Shown here one piece after another: positions 33,877 through 44,341 of a stretch of DNA of 64,000 nucleotides. The notes beneath the pieces were generated by a model. That model made no database searches and was not told where the DNA came from. It was given only the letters and a program-made list of their open reading frames with translations. The number at the start of each line of letters is the position of its first letter. The first letter of the stretch is position 1. The stretch is from NCBI GenBank assembly GCA_018340375.1, contig JAFFJZ010000001.1, positions 55,792,001 to 55,856,000 on the forward strand. Reading direction: 5' to 3'. The translations under genes were made by a program, and so were the position numbers. Source of the stretch: Gonatopus flavifemur (taxonomy: Eukaryota; Arthropoda; Insecta; Hymenoptera; Dryinidae).

Positions 33877-34556
33877 GAAATAAGGTGATTCTCTGGGATT
33901 TTTTTTCTTAAGAAGGAAGTAAATTAAGAACTCGAGTTATTTGAAACTCATCAAATGGGTCTTAAAGTACATGAAAAAATTCCCTCAAGTTAAAGGATTT
34001 GTATCCCGAAACTTTAAAGGCGTTTTTCTCGAAACCATGTTTTTCAAGTTTGGCTCCACGATATCTCGAAAACTACTGAACGGATCGCTCTTTTTTGTTT
34101 TTTATTTTGAAGCTGATTGAATTTATTGGAGGATGAACCTAAATGGAGATGACATTTGCCTTTTTTTTCCTTTTTATAGCACTTTAAAGAGCGAAAAAAA
34201 GGTGCAAAAATGCTACCAAAAGTTTGCATGTCTGTCATTTTAAAAATTTTGGACTTTTCGTTTGTTTTATTGGTACAACCTCCAAAAAATATGATATATT
34301 TCATAAAATTTTTTGGATTTTTGATTTGTGATAATTTTTGTAAGTGCTATTTGTTTAGTGGCGCCCGATTGATCACTGTTTTTTTAGGTGGTTATGTTTC
34401 AACAGGTATCAACAATTCCCATGGTGTTATTTTTTACTGAAAAAAATTTGTTTATGTACTCAAAGACTCAATTATCAAGTGTGAAAATCCCCGAGTTCTC
34501 TATTCCACTTCCTCCCATGAAAAAAAATTCAAGAAAATCACCTTATTTTGGGGTCG
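33877..34556. repeat. Inverted-repeat element, AAATAAGGTGATT arms
   Basis: Left arm CCGAAATAAGGTGATTCTC and right arm GAAAATCACCTTATTTTGG. Arms also share GAAGGAAGTAAATTAAGAAC- and GACTCAATTATCAAGTG-like segments. The core reads GATATCTCGAAAACTACT; its frames (34044-34440) have no domain. A one-arm relative is at 57544-57650. Confidence 0.7.
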
Positions 34557-34558
34557 CT

Positions 34559-34832
34559 ACTCTCTGAATCTGAAAGAGTGAAAAATCGCACGTTTCACTC
34601 CATTCAGTGTCAGAAGTGAGCCTGTCCGCTTCGAGTGGAATTTTCACTCGTTTCGAGTGACCTCTCACTCTTTTAGAGTGAAAAATTCACTCTAGCGTCG
34701 AAGTGGTTGTGAATTTCTAACCTCAAACCTTAGAATATCACTCTAAAAGAGTGGAAATTTCACTCGAAAATTCGACAGGCTCACTTCTGGCTGGCTAAAG
34801 AGTGAAATCTCACTCCAAAGATTTTAGAGAGT
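34559..34832. repeat. ACTCTCT-type element, word AGAGTGAAA (copy 2, inverted)
   Basis: Same length (274 bp) as 4359-4632 and its reverse complement with moderate divergence, sharing blocks such as GCCAGAAGTGAGCCTGTC and CTCGAAGCGGACAGGCTCAC. Confidence 0.85.
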
Positions 34833-35006
34833 AGATGAGAACCTCCTCTTAATTCAGATATTTCTCAATTTCACCGTATGTTCTGAACTGGATGCTCGAT
34901 AAGGTATTGTAATATTGAAAGTTGTACTAAATAAACTCAAAAAGTTTGAAGTTCTTTGGAAGTTGTTATCATTATTTTATAAACATTCATTCTAAACCTT
35001 CATAAT

Positions 35007-35396
35007 CCCGGGAAAAAATGATCAGATCTGACCAGATCTAAATTTTGGTCAGATCTAAACAGATCTATTAAGATCTGAAAAACTGCGATTTTGCCTTGTG
35101 TTTGTCACAATATATGTGCAAAATCAAATTCATATACAGACAGATATCACAAAATTCCTGACAATTGAACCACCAATTGCTCATTAAGATTTAATCTAAT
35201 ATTCAATTAAGATTTAATCTAATATTCAATTAAGATCTAACGAGATCTATTCAGATCTAACCAGATGTGCCAAGATCTGATCAGATCTACTGAGATCTGA
35301 ACAGATCTAATCTGATCTTTTGAACCAGATCTGACCAAAAATCAGATCTACTCAGATCTATTTAGATCTGAATAGATCTAATGATTTTTTCCTGGG
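35007..35396. repeat. CCCGGGAAAA-type element, word AGATCT
   Basis: Ends CCCGGGAAAAAATGATCAGA and TAATGATTTTTTCCTGGG, AT on both sides. It contains over twenty AGATCT/CAGATCTGA words; the centre has a tandem AATCTAATATTCAATTAAG. Confidence 0.85.
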
Positions 35397-35419
35397 ATGT
35401 GATCTCAAAGACGTCGAAA

Positions 35420-35640
35420 TGATCTCTAATGCGTCGATTTCAGCTATCTTCGTGACGTCTTCCTCCAGATTTCTCAGTGCTACCTAAAAGATATCACGGA
35501 TAACTTTTGGATCCCATTTAGAGCTCTCGAGAAGGCATAATAAAGTGGCAGAAATCGACGCATCAGAGAACATTTAAACATATTTCAGACAACATTATGA
35601 CAGTTTTAAATGTTTATTGGGTTAAAAGGTTACATCGATT
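35420..35640. repeat. CGTCGATTTCAGC inverted repeat, relative of the CCCAGTGAACA family
   Basis: GCGTCGATTTCAGC and GAAATCGACGCATCAGAGAA pair. It shares the GACGCAT.AGAGAAC block with 4160-4185 and 36755-36775. Confidence 0.5.
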
Positions 35641-35722
35641 TTCGTCTCCTCATTCTATAACAATCTCAGTATCTTCTATTGAATTCATAGGAAGAAAACA
35701 TACTCGTTCTTCATTGTGCGGG

Positions 35723-35938
35723 CCCTGGTGGCAAAATTTCGCTGAAAATCACTGAAATTTTTAGAGATTTTCAGCGAAGAGTTTTTCTGAGGATTTCAGA
35801 GATGTTCAAAGTTTCTCACAGAACCTCGGTGATTTTTAGAAAAATTTCGAGTGGAAAAACGTGCCCGATAATGGAGAGTTTTTTAAGATTCTTTAGATTT
35901 TTTCAGTGAGATTTTCAGAGAAACTTCGTTCACCAGGG
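35723..35938. repeat. CCCTGGTGGCAAAA-type element, word TTTTCAGCGA
   Basis: Ends CCCTGGTGGCAAAATTTCGC and GAAACTTCGTTCACCAGGG. Internal words are GATTTTCAG, TTTCAGAG and CTGAAAATC. Confidence 0.8.
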
Positions 35939-35995
35939 GGACGCATGATATCCAAAGCATAAGCTTGTATTTTTCCAAATAATGTTCATAACCAA

Positions 35996-36273
35996 ACTCT
36001 CTAAATTCTTTGGAGTGAATATTCACTCTTCAAAGAGTACTGCAACGCTAGAACGGAGTGGGAGCTCAACTCTTGAAGAGTGAAATTTCACTCTCTAAAA
36101 GTCAGTATTCACTCTTTTTCCTAAGAGTGAGTTTTTCACTCCAAACACCAGAGTTTATTTCCACTCTTATAGAGTGAAAATTCACTCTTCAAGAGTGAAA
36201 TTTTTCACTCTTTCGGAGTTGCAGTATTTTCACTCGGCAAGAGTGAATTTTCACTCCAAGGAATTTAGAGAGA
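35996..36273. repeat. ACTCTCT-type element, word AGAGTGAAA (copy 3)
   Basis: Ends ACTCTCTAAATTCTTTGGAG and CTCCAAGGAATTTAGAGAG. Same word as the other two copies but a different arrangement, so it is a relative rather than a recent duplicate. Confidence 0.8.
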
Positions 36274-36411
36274 ATATTGTTCATTTTTTCCATAAATATT
36301 CAAGTATGAATACTTTGCTTTGAATTTATATGTTCACAATTCTTCGACTTTATAGTATTTCTGTGAATAATTTCAATATATTCACATTAAAGTGAAAGGA
36401 TTGAAAATTCT

Positions 36412-36834
36412 TTCTTCGTTAACATTATCCCCTCAACATTTCAAACATTCATCATGTTCTCTAAATGATATCACAAAGTTCTCTGATGTGTCAATTTCGG
36501 AAATCGTGCAGATGACTTTCCTGGTCCAAAGAATTCATTGAATTTGACAAATGAAGCTTCATGGGATTTGGTCAGAACATTGTACAAGGTTCCATCAGAA
36601 TCACATTGAAAAAATTGCATTCGTTTGATTAAATCTCAAACTGAATAGGATTTGGTCGGAATATTGTACAGGAATCAATGGGATTTGGCAAGAATCAATA
36701 GATTTTTTTTTAACCAGGCTTTATGATCAGCTCCGAAAAATTTCTGAAACCGACGCATTAGAGAACTTTCTGATATCATTCAGAGAATATGATTAATGTT
36801 TGAAATGTTGAGGAGGAAAATGTTGACTGGGTGT
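36412..36834. repeat. CCCAGTGAACA-family element (copy 3) with nested CCTGGT element
   Basis: Arms include CCCTCAACATTTCAAACATT and AATGTTTGAAATGTTGAGGA. The centre is the inverted unit 36520-36719 (CCTGGTCCAAAGAATTCATT to TTTTTTTAACCAGG, word TCAATGGGATTTGG). Confidence 0.7.
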
Positions 36835-36839
36835 AATTT

Positions 36840-37883
36840 TCTATAATTTCTCGAATCGTTCACGAGAATGCATCATGAAACTATGTAATTCCATGAATTA
36901 GTTATCGATTGTAATAGATCGGATAATTTACCAGATATCAAAATTTTGCATACTCCCGTTTCATACAGGTGAAGTTATTTTAATCATCTTCTGAGCAAAA
37001 TCTGCTTAACCATAGCTAACAATATTTGAATAAAATAAATAAACTAAATTTTTTCACAATCCAAGTTTCCCTCCGCGTGTTTTCACACTGGTTTATAAGT
37101 TATCATTACAGATATTTCTATTCATAATTGACAGTTCTATGCATTCTTACGTATTTGTTGACACAATTGACTGATTATCAGAATTTCTAATAGTTTACTC
37201 TAATATAATATCTGGCTTTTACATACTTGGCAAGTTTCGTAATTTCACATTCTATCGTTATTTCGCTAAGTACTCATTCGATCATAGAAATTCCAGGGAC
37301 AAACCTTCTATGCGCTTCTATGCATTCCATAAATATTTGATGCTTTGAAACGACTGAATTCATCTGTATTTCAAATCCTATATTTTTTACATCAAGTATA
37401 GAGTTTTGTGAATTTATTCATCATCCCTTTCAAACCATCTGCAATATGTACATCTTTAGAATTGTCCAACGAATATAATTTCCAAACTACTGAATTCGGT
37501 AATCCTCATAGACTTCATTCTCGGTGTCCTCTTGGCGCGAGAGAGGAACTAGCATGACATTCCATAGGGATTGTGCAAATCCACTCTCGCGTCAAGGCGA
37601 TGTCCACAGTTAGTTACCGAACATTATTCACGTATAAAATTTGACATTGATCGTAGAACATAAATCTGATGTTAAAGCAACGTATTTCCGAACAACAAAT
37701 TTCACAAATTCCCCGAATTAAATGCATAGAACATGAATTTTCCCTCTGAAATAATTCTACGATTTTAAATCAATCTTTCAAAGGAGAATTGAAATTTGAA
37801 TAAAAGATTATTATTATACGTTTGATATGTGAAGGTTTATATATTATTATCGATAAAATTCGTGTAGTTATTTATAGTCTTCT
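36840..37883 (-). other. Region 3' of the NOS1AP stop, probable 3' UTR/downstream
   Basis: Mostly AT-rich unique sequence following the stop codon, with ATAATAATC-rich DNA but no certain AATAAA-type signal. The only structured part I see is the stem-loop at 37497-37620. The length and end of the transcript cannot be read from sequence. Confidence 0.4.
37497..37620 (-). promoter_or_regulatory. Possible structured RNA element downstream of NOS1AP stop
   Basis: Outer pairing TCGGTAA with TTACCGA encloses an inner perfect CGCGAGAG/CTCTCGCG helix continued by CTTG/CAAG. The block is much richer in G+C than its flanks and is not a repeat elsewhere in the window. It could be a conserved 3' UTR structure or a decayed repeat. 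Confidence 0.3.
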
Positions 37884-38414
37884 CTATTTGGTCGTATGCC
37901 GAGCCCAAGTGGTTCTCTGAACTTGGTTCATGAGATCGTTACGAGCAGGCAATCGAGCGCTGGTTGTACGCGATGGCGGAGGTCCCGGGCTCCTCAGAAT
38001 CGTTGCTAAATTTTTATTCTGGCTCCCGTCGCTCTTACCGTTCCTTTCCGATTGATCTTTGGAATTTTTATCCTCTTTGTTCGTACGTTTATTATCGCCT
38101 TTGGATTCCAAACGTTTCCCCGTTGGCGGTGGATTTAAAATGATGGGAGGCATTGATTCCTCGGTCGTACTAATTCGCTCTTGAGCTTGCTTTCCTTTGA
38201 CCTCAGAATGCGAAGGAGGGAACGAATTTCTTTCCCCAACGATACCGCAACTACCGCTGCTGCACGGCAAAGGTTTTATAAAAGTGGTATCCGAATTCTC
38301 TTGGGAAGAAATTACTCCATACTTTTCCAATTTGTGGCTCATCACTGGAGACGAGGAGAAACTATTCGGTTGTGATACTCGTAATGACATGTTCGGAGAT
38401 AGTTGAGCCGAATT
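37884..38414 (-). CDS. NOS1AP: NOS1AP/CAPON-like adaptor, terminal exon with stop
   Basis: Acceptor TTGATTAATTTACAG, phase 0, 176 codons to TAG at 37884-37886. It is low-complexity and disordered: NSAQLSPNMSLRVSQPNSFS at the start, a Pro-rich PPIILNPPPTGKR stretch, a long Lys/Asp/Ser/Asn run, then RSPGPPPSRTTSARLPARND and a C-terminus ending WARHTTK. It is assigned to NOS1AP by order, strand and unbroken phase-0 joining to the coiled-coil exons. Vertebrate NOS1AP ends in a hydrophobic PDZ ligand that binds nNOS; here the last residue is Lys, so the classical ligand is absent from this terminal exon. Plus-strand frames here are shadows. Confidence 0.8.
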   Translation of the reverse strand, partial: NSAQLSPNMSLRVSQPNSFSSSPVMSHKLEKYGVISSQENSDTTFIKPLPCSSGSCGIVGERNSFPPSHSEVKGKQAQERISTTEESMPPIILNPPPTGKRLESKGDNKRTNKEDKNSKDQSERNGKSDGSQNKNLATILRSPGPPPSRTTSARLPARNDLMNQVQRTTWARHTTK

Positions 38415-38627
38415 CTGTAAATTAATCAACAAAAAATCATGGTGAATATCGAGATTTTATTTTATATGAGGATGCATTGAAGCATTAACGAACATACAAT
38501 GAATTTGATAATTAACTTTTCTGTCAAAGTAATTCTGTGGAATTAATACTATATTATTGTTTCGCGTATGTATTTGATAGCTCGGAGCGTAAGATTTCCA
38601 ATCGAAGGAGATTTTTGAATCACTTAC

Positions 38628-38906
38628 CGGAGGTCTACTATTTGGAGGTAATAGAAGACCGGTTCCCATCGCATAAGGTGAAGGCGTCGCATACGGTGAC
38701 CTTTGTGGTTGATACGGACTTATATTGTGCAATCTCTCTAATAGCTGAGACTGGAAATGTAATTGATCGGTCGAATTGTCGTGTCCCTGAATTCCGATGG
38801 TGTTAAAATTCCCTGGATAGAGGGAATCCGATGGATACGAATAGCACGTGAATGTAGGTGGTTCTAATTCCCAAGGTGAGCTTTGACCACCACCAGGGCG
38901 CGAACA
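38628..38906 (-). CDS. NOS1AP: NOS1AP/CAPON-like adaptor, Pro/Tyr/Ser-rich exon
   Basis: Acceptor CTCTGTTGGTGAACAG; donor CCG|GTAAGTG; exactly 93 codons in phase 0. It begins CSRPGGGQSSPWELEPPTFT and includes QSQLLERLHNISPYQPQRSP and YATPSPYAMGTGLLLPPNSR. It is a flexible linker following the coiled coil. Tyr- and Pro-rich SPY repeats suggest modification or SH3/WW-type contacts (inference). The assignment rests on phase and position rather than on a recognised domain. Reading past the donor hits a stop some 170 bases later. Confidence 0.78.
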
Positions 38907-39093
38907 CTGTTCACCAACAGAGAGGAGACCATTAAAACATATATTTTATTGTTCTAAACATGGATTATATATGTATATACATATTTTATGTAACCCACGT
39001 AGAAAAAAATCAGACAGATTCAACTGCACATAAATTGAATTGTTTCAAGTGAAATGACTCATTCTTAAATTCTCTTTTCAAATATTATTTATA

Positions 39094-39290
39094 CACTGAC
39101 AGAAAACATTCGTGGTCGCAGTAACTTGAAATCTGGTTTGATTTACCAGGAAATGTGATTGTGATGTCCAGAAAAAGTGATTTTTCAGGTTAGAAACACC
39201 AGATTCTTTTCTCGGTGTGATAACCAGAATATGTAGTTAATTTTGGCTCTCACATTTCCTGGTGTAGTTTTTACGTGACTATTTCGATAC
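39094..39290. repeat. CACTGACAGAAAA-type element, right end lost (copy 1)
   Basis: Starts CACTGACAGAAAACATTCG after TA. It shares AATCTGGTTTGAT, ACCAGGAAATGTGATTGTGA and CAGGTTAGAAA blocks with the complete copy at 62152-62427. It fades after CACATTTCCTGGTG. Confidence 0.7.
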
Positions 39291-40249
39291 ACGATAGAAA
39301 GAATTTGATTAAACCGATTGATTCTCATCGATTCCGATGCAAAGAACCGATTCAAACCCATTAAAAATTGATTCTCAATGAGTTTGAATCAGTTTTCTGC
39401 ATCGGAATGATTGAGAATCCAATGGGTTCAATGAAATTCTTTGAGCATTAATTAAAATTCTTTATTCTTCCTCAACGGATTAAATGATTTATAAAAATCT
39501 CCCGAGTATTAAACAGAAAGAAAACATGTTTTATTGAATAAAATTATTAGACATGAGCTACATTTAGCTGAAGATTTACAATGTTAAAGCCCTTAACGTA
39601 ATGCCAAGACAACACCAAAGTTGATTCACATCGATAATATATTTTATCTCAGGATGTTTGAAAAGTGAAAGCAGATAAAATCGATTGAAAGATTTCTGAA
39701 AAGTTTGATATCATAAAACCAAAAGTTATTTTCAACTTCCAGAATGAGATTTCTCATGAATGATGTTCATATGATAAAATACATTACCTTCAATATTTGT
39801 TGGTAAGATAAAATCCACAGTCCCTTGGGAAGACCTGTTGCAGATAACAACGACGTAGCATCATCACACAATATCGCTTATAGCATAATCATTGTATCAG
39901 CCAGGGGCATTTTAATGCAAATATCAATCCAAATCCTCACATTTCTCTGTTAATGTTTGACTTTTTGATATAATGATAATCATAATCAGTACACAAATAT
40001 ACATACGTTTCCAAACTGGCTCACTGAATTGGTTATATTTGTACGCAGTTGAAGGAAGGGAAACATGAAAGTAGTTCAATGCACAGAAGAGGATTTGTTT
40101 TACCCAAAACATTGAAGTTGAAATTCAGGATATTTATTTAAAAATTTGGTCTATTCATTTATTCAGGATATTTATTCTATTCTAATGAAAAGCGGATCTT
40201 GGAACAAATGAAGCGTAATCCGGGAAAAATTAATTCTGATCTAACGGAT

Positions 40250-40485
40250 TATAGATCCACGTAAATCTATGGAATCTGACAAAATGAAATTCGATGGGAT
40301 TTGATCAGAACATTGTGCAAGATTCAATCAGATTTGGCAAGATTCAATCAGAATCACATTGAAAAAATACACTCATCTGATTAAATCTCATTGAAAATGG
40401 TTGAATAGGATTTGGTCAGAACATTGTGCAAGATTGAATGAGGTGTGGCGAGGATCAACGGGTTTTTTTTTCAACCAGGGATTAA
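40250..40485. repeat. CCATTGATTC-family fragment
   Basis: Right end TTTTTTTTCAACCAGGG; contains GGTCAGAACATTGTGCAAGA and the related GATCAGAACATTGTGCAAGA. The left end is not identifiable. Confidence 0.55.
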
Positions 40486-40609
40486 TAACTTCTATATGTT
40501 TAGATGTACTATGCACGGAGAAGAATGATTAAGTGAAATAACTATCTAACTTCTGCCGTCCGAAGCAAGAAGAACGCAAGTACATTTGACTTGAATTCGA
40601 AAAAATCAA

Positions 40610-41637
40610 CCCAGATAGAAAACCATGTCCTAAATGTTTTGTAACATAATGTGCCGTAAACATACACTATCATAAACTTCGCTCAGATTGCAATGATGCA
40701 TAAAATGTAAACATTACCCTGACGGTTTTGAGATGACCATAAAATAACCGAAAAATAACGATTGCTTTGTGCGCTTTTGTAACCAAAAGATTACCAAAAA
40801 ATTACTAAGTTGTAGGAGATTTATTTCGGTGACGTTTTGGTCATTTTCACGAAACTGACCGAAAATTGACCGTTTTTAAGAAAAATTGTATTGGTAAATT
40901 TTGGGTAATTTTTGATGGAACAACCAAAATTGAACCATTTAGGCAGAAATTTTTTTCGGTAACGTTTTGGTCGTTTTCACGAAAGTGACCGAAAATTGAC
41001 CGTTTTCAAGAGAAATTTTCTTGGTGAATTTTGGGTAATTTTTGATAGAACAACCAAAATTGAACCATTTAGGCAGAAATGCAACCCTTCAGGCAATGCA
41101 AAATACTCTAATGCAACCAAAATACAACCAAAATATAATCATAATATAACGGTTATTTTTTGGTCATTTTTCGGTCGTTCAGTCAGGTTCTAACTTTGAA
41201 TTATTTCAGATATCCCTGATTGATGTGGGGAATATTTTTGGTTATTTGTTGGTAAAAAATCGGTTCTCCATGCGGAATTCCTAATGCAACCAAAATACAA
41301 CTAAAATATAACGGTTTTTTTTCGGTAATGTTTTTGGTTCAAAAAGCGCACAAAGCAACCGTTATTTTTCGGTAATATTTTGGTAACAAACCTTTGAATT
41401 ACCATTTATTCACCATAGTATTACTCAAACCAAACCGAACCTCAAAATGACCGAAAAATAACCAATTTTTGGGTTATTTCGAATTCGCCAGGGTATGTCT
41501 TCATTATGGTACCATCACCTCGTTTTGTTCCCAATAACGATGCTTTATGCGGAAATACCTTGGTACCATGATGCAAACATTTCTTGGCGTGCATGTCACC
41601 ATTATGATGGCACTATTGAGACATTTTTCTATCTGGG
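40610..41637. repeat. CCCAGATAGAAAA element (word CATTATGGTACC) hosting an ACCGAAAA-word element
   Basis: Outer ends CCCAGATAGAAAACC and ATTTTTCTATCTGGG. Nested at 40717-41493: ends CCCTGACGGTTTTGAG and TTCGAATTCGCCAGGG with TA on both sides, filled with ACCGAAAATTGACCG, ATAACCG and GGTTATTTTTCGGT words, including a direct repeat of about 140 bp (40820-41090). Confidence 0.85.
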
Positions 41638-41759
41638 CAAGAAAAACTGTTTCCTTTTAAAATCGATAGAACAACTCATCATCATTTTTCAATGGCAAAC
41701 CATTTCTAAAGTATATGGAAGGTGCTCTGTCTGATTTCGTGAAAAAAAATTAGGATTTT

Positions 41760-42160
41760 CTATAAAAACCATTAGTTTATGCACTTACGGTTGTTTCTTG
41801 ACCAAAAATACTTGTCAAGAAGGCCGTAACTAACCTTACGGTCTTTTACCAATGAACTGAGACTAAGCCCAGGCCATTTTCCAAAGCATGAAGATGTTCA
41901 ACTACATCCGAATGTCAGAACTGATGCACGAAGGTAGTTACGGTTTTTTTATTAGGGAAATGGTCAATCGACTCACGGGATTCACAAGAGAAGAAAACCG
42001 TAATCACATAGAGGTGATTTTATTTTGTATTTGGGAGTCTGCTTCGAAACTTTTGCCAGAGTGAAAGACCGCAAGTGATGCACTTATGCTGACGTATTCG
42101 AATAACTTCTCATTTTTGTGTTAGTTACGGCTTTTTTTCTATGAACGTTTCAAATTTTGT
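41760..42160. repeat. Word-rich region CTTACGGT/CCGTAACT
   Basis: GCACTTACGGTTG, AGGCCGTAACTAACC, CCTTACGGTC and GTTAGTTACGGC recur in both orientations. Ends are not clear. Confidence 0.5.
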
Positions 42161-42164
42161 TAAT

Positions 42165-42815
42165 CCCTGGTAAAAAAATCTTTCTGAAAATTTCACGTTT
42201 CAGAGAAATTTAGAGAGATTCAGGAACGGGTAGATTAGGCAAAATTGTACGTTGAACTTTTTAGAAGGATTCAGAGGAATTCAGAGAGAGATTCATTGAG
42301 TGACATTTTTTGTGCGAGATTTCAGAGGCATTAAGGAAGATTCAAGGAAAATCTGAGAAACGGAAATTGAGAAAAATTGAGCACGAAACTTTACGGAAGG
42401 ATTCAAAAAAATTCAGAGAGATTCAGGGAAATTCAGAAAAATTCAGGAGAGTTCAGAAAGATTCAGGCAAATTTAGAGTAAGCTTTGAAATCCAGATATA
42501 TGAAATTCTGACACATTCGAAGAGATTCAGAGTAATTCAGAGAGATTCAGAGGAACTCAGACTGTTTCAGAAGAATTCAGCATGAGCTTTGAATTGTTAA
42601 TAAATGAAATTCTGGAGAATCCGGAAAGATTTACAAAGATTCTGAAGAATTTCATAAAAGAATTAAGAGAGATTCAAAGAAAGTTGGTGGGATTCAGGAT
42701 GTATGACTATCTGACAAGTTTCTAACTTCCTCTGAATTACTCTGAAATTGCTCTGAATCTCTCTGAAAAATGTCCGGAAATATAGAGAGATTCAGAGAGA
42801 TGTTTTTCACCAGGG
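42165..42815. repeat. CCCTGGTAAAAA-type element, word TCAGAGAGATTC (copy 2)
   Basis: Ends CCCTGGTAAAAAAATCTTTC and GAGATGTTTTTCACCAGGG, AT on both sides. The interior is repeated AGATTCAGAGGAATTCAG with the orientation reversed near the right end. A plus-strand frame here (42310-42585, K/E-rich) is purely word-encoded. Confidence 0.88.
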
Positions 42816-42819
42816 ATTC

Positions 42820-44340
42820 TTTCGTACTTTGAACTGCTATTATTAAAACAGGTAATACGTTTTTTTCAAAATAAAGAACACAGTAAAATGCAGAATTTCT
42901 TCACGATTAAAATGATAAACTCATTTTCGTCAAAAATTCGACTCACGGTCTTCTTGGTTTGGACGGCAGACTTGTAAACGCATATGAACCCATTTTCTAA
43001 ATGTTTTTTTCAAGTATTGAAATTATTTTGAATTGGTCGAATCAATGAATAAATTTGTTATTACAAGTTGAATAATTATTTCAACTAATATTTTTTGTTC
43101 CGTGTGGAGATCTAATTGATTTCTTCCAAAAACACTGAATGTTTAGAAAAACCATCTAAAAGTGAAGGAAATTGACAGCTGATGGACGGGAATTGAAATT
43201 CATGAACGTGGATCTAAGTAGATCTGTATTCACAAGTGTTTTTCAATCCAGCAAGATCTAAATTATTTTTCCCGGGGAAAATGTTCCAATCTCCCCTTTT
43301 TTGGCGCTCAGTTGCAGTTTCGGTTACGCTTCCATGTCGCTCCATACGTTCCACTTTCACCACGGGCCTCAGCCAACATTCAGATATCTTCAGAAATTTC
43401 TTGGCACGACATCTTTAAGACCGCCTTCCTATGTAGAACGCAAGAATAATTCTCATAAGGATTGATGGAATTTTCTACATTTTTATCCATGTCGATCAAA
43501 TTTTAGAATCAATTATTGTCGTACAAGATACCCACAGTGAAAACAAAATATCACATAGCTCAAGTGATGTAGGCAATGGAGGAGGCAAAGGTGTTTGCAA
43601 ATCTTATTGACCAACTCGCACGTACAAAGCTCTTTGCGAATAACTAAATAATATATGTGCTTTCAAATCAACAGGTTGTCAGAGTGCCCGGGTGGAGGAA
43701 TATAGACTTGAAAAATGATTTTACACAGTTTGGATGCAATTTTTGTGAGCAATGCATATGAAATATATGAAAATTGGTATGAGAAAATTTCTTCTATATC
43801 TTCATATAAAATCCATGTAACTGCCGAATAATATGAATACGAATGATACCAGAAAATTTCTTTGAATATCGAGTGAGTGTCATGCATTTTGTTTCAACTT
43901 ATAATACATTCTTCGGAGCACGAACTAACCGAAACATTGGATACTTAATATCTATAAAAAATTATATACAATTTATGTATAATTCAATATAATTTATAAC
44001 CCTAATGAAAATATTGCACTGTATTTTTTGTGTGTAAATTTGATGTCAGTGCAAATCTATTGGAAAAGCGGTGGTCCCTTGGTATTTCCCCATGAAAGCA
44101 AAGTGTATTTGTGAATTTTTTACACCAATATCTTTTGGTTTCTTTCCAGTCTCGAAAAGTGTGGATCCCGTCAAAATTCGGTGTAACTTCACTCTAACTG
44201 AGAACATTCAGGATGATCGCTTGGTGTAAAACGGGTAAACTTGGATTCCCGTACAATTCTGGTGTCAGTTATGGTGCAAAAAATTCACAAACGCATTAGA
44301 ATATTTATCAAGGTGTTCAATCAGTGTATTTGATTCTATT
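42820..44340. other. NOS1AP intron, no gene seen
   Basis: Contains decayed repeat pieces: AGATCTAA words near 43106-43260 and a GTTACGCTTCC/TTTCACCACGGG end near 43320-43362. Otherwise AT-rich sequence. Confidence 0.5.
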
Positions 44341-44341
44341 A

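Noticed and set aside
38181..38806. Plus-strand frames over 38.2-38.8 kb
   Set aside because: Antisense shadows of NOS1AP exons 37884-38414 and 38628-38906.
42310..42585. Plus-strand K/E-rich 91-codon frame
   Set aside because: It is entirely encoded by the TCAGAGAGATTC word of a CCCTGGT element; the sister element 30356-31020 does not conserve it.
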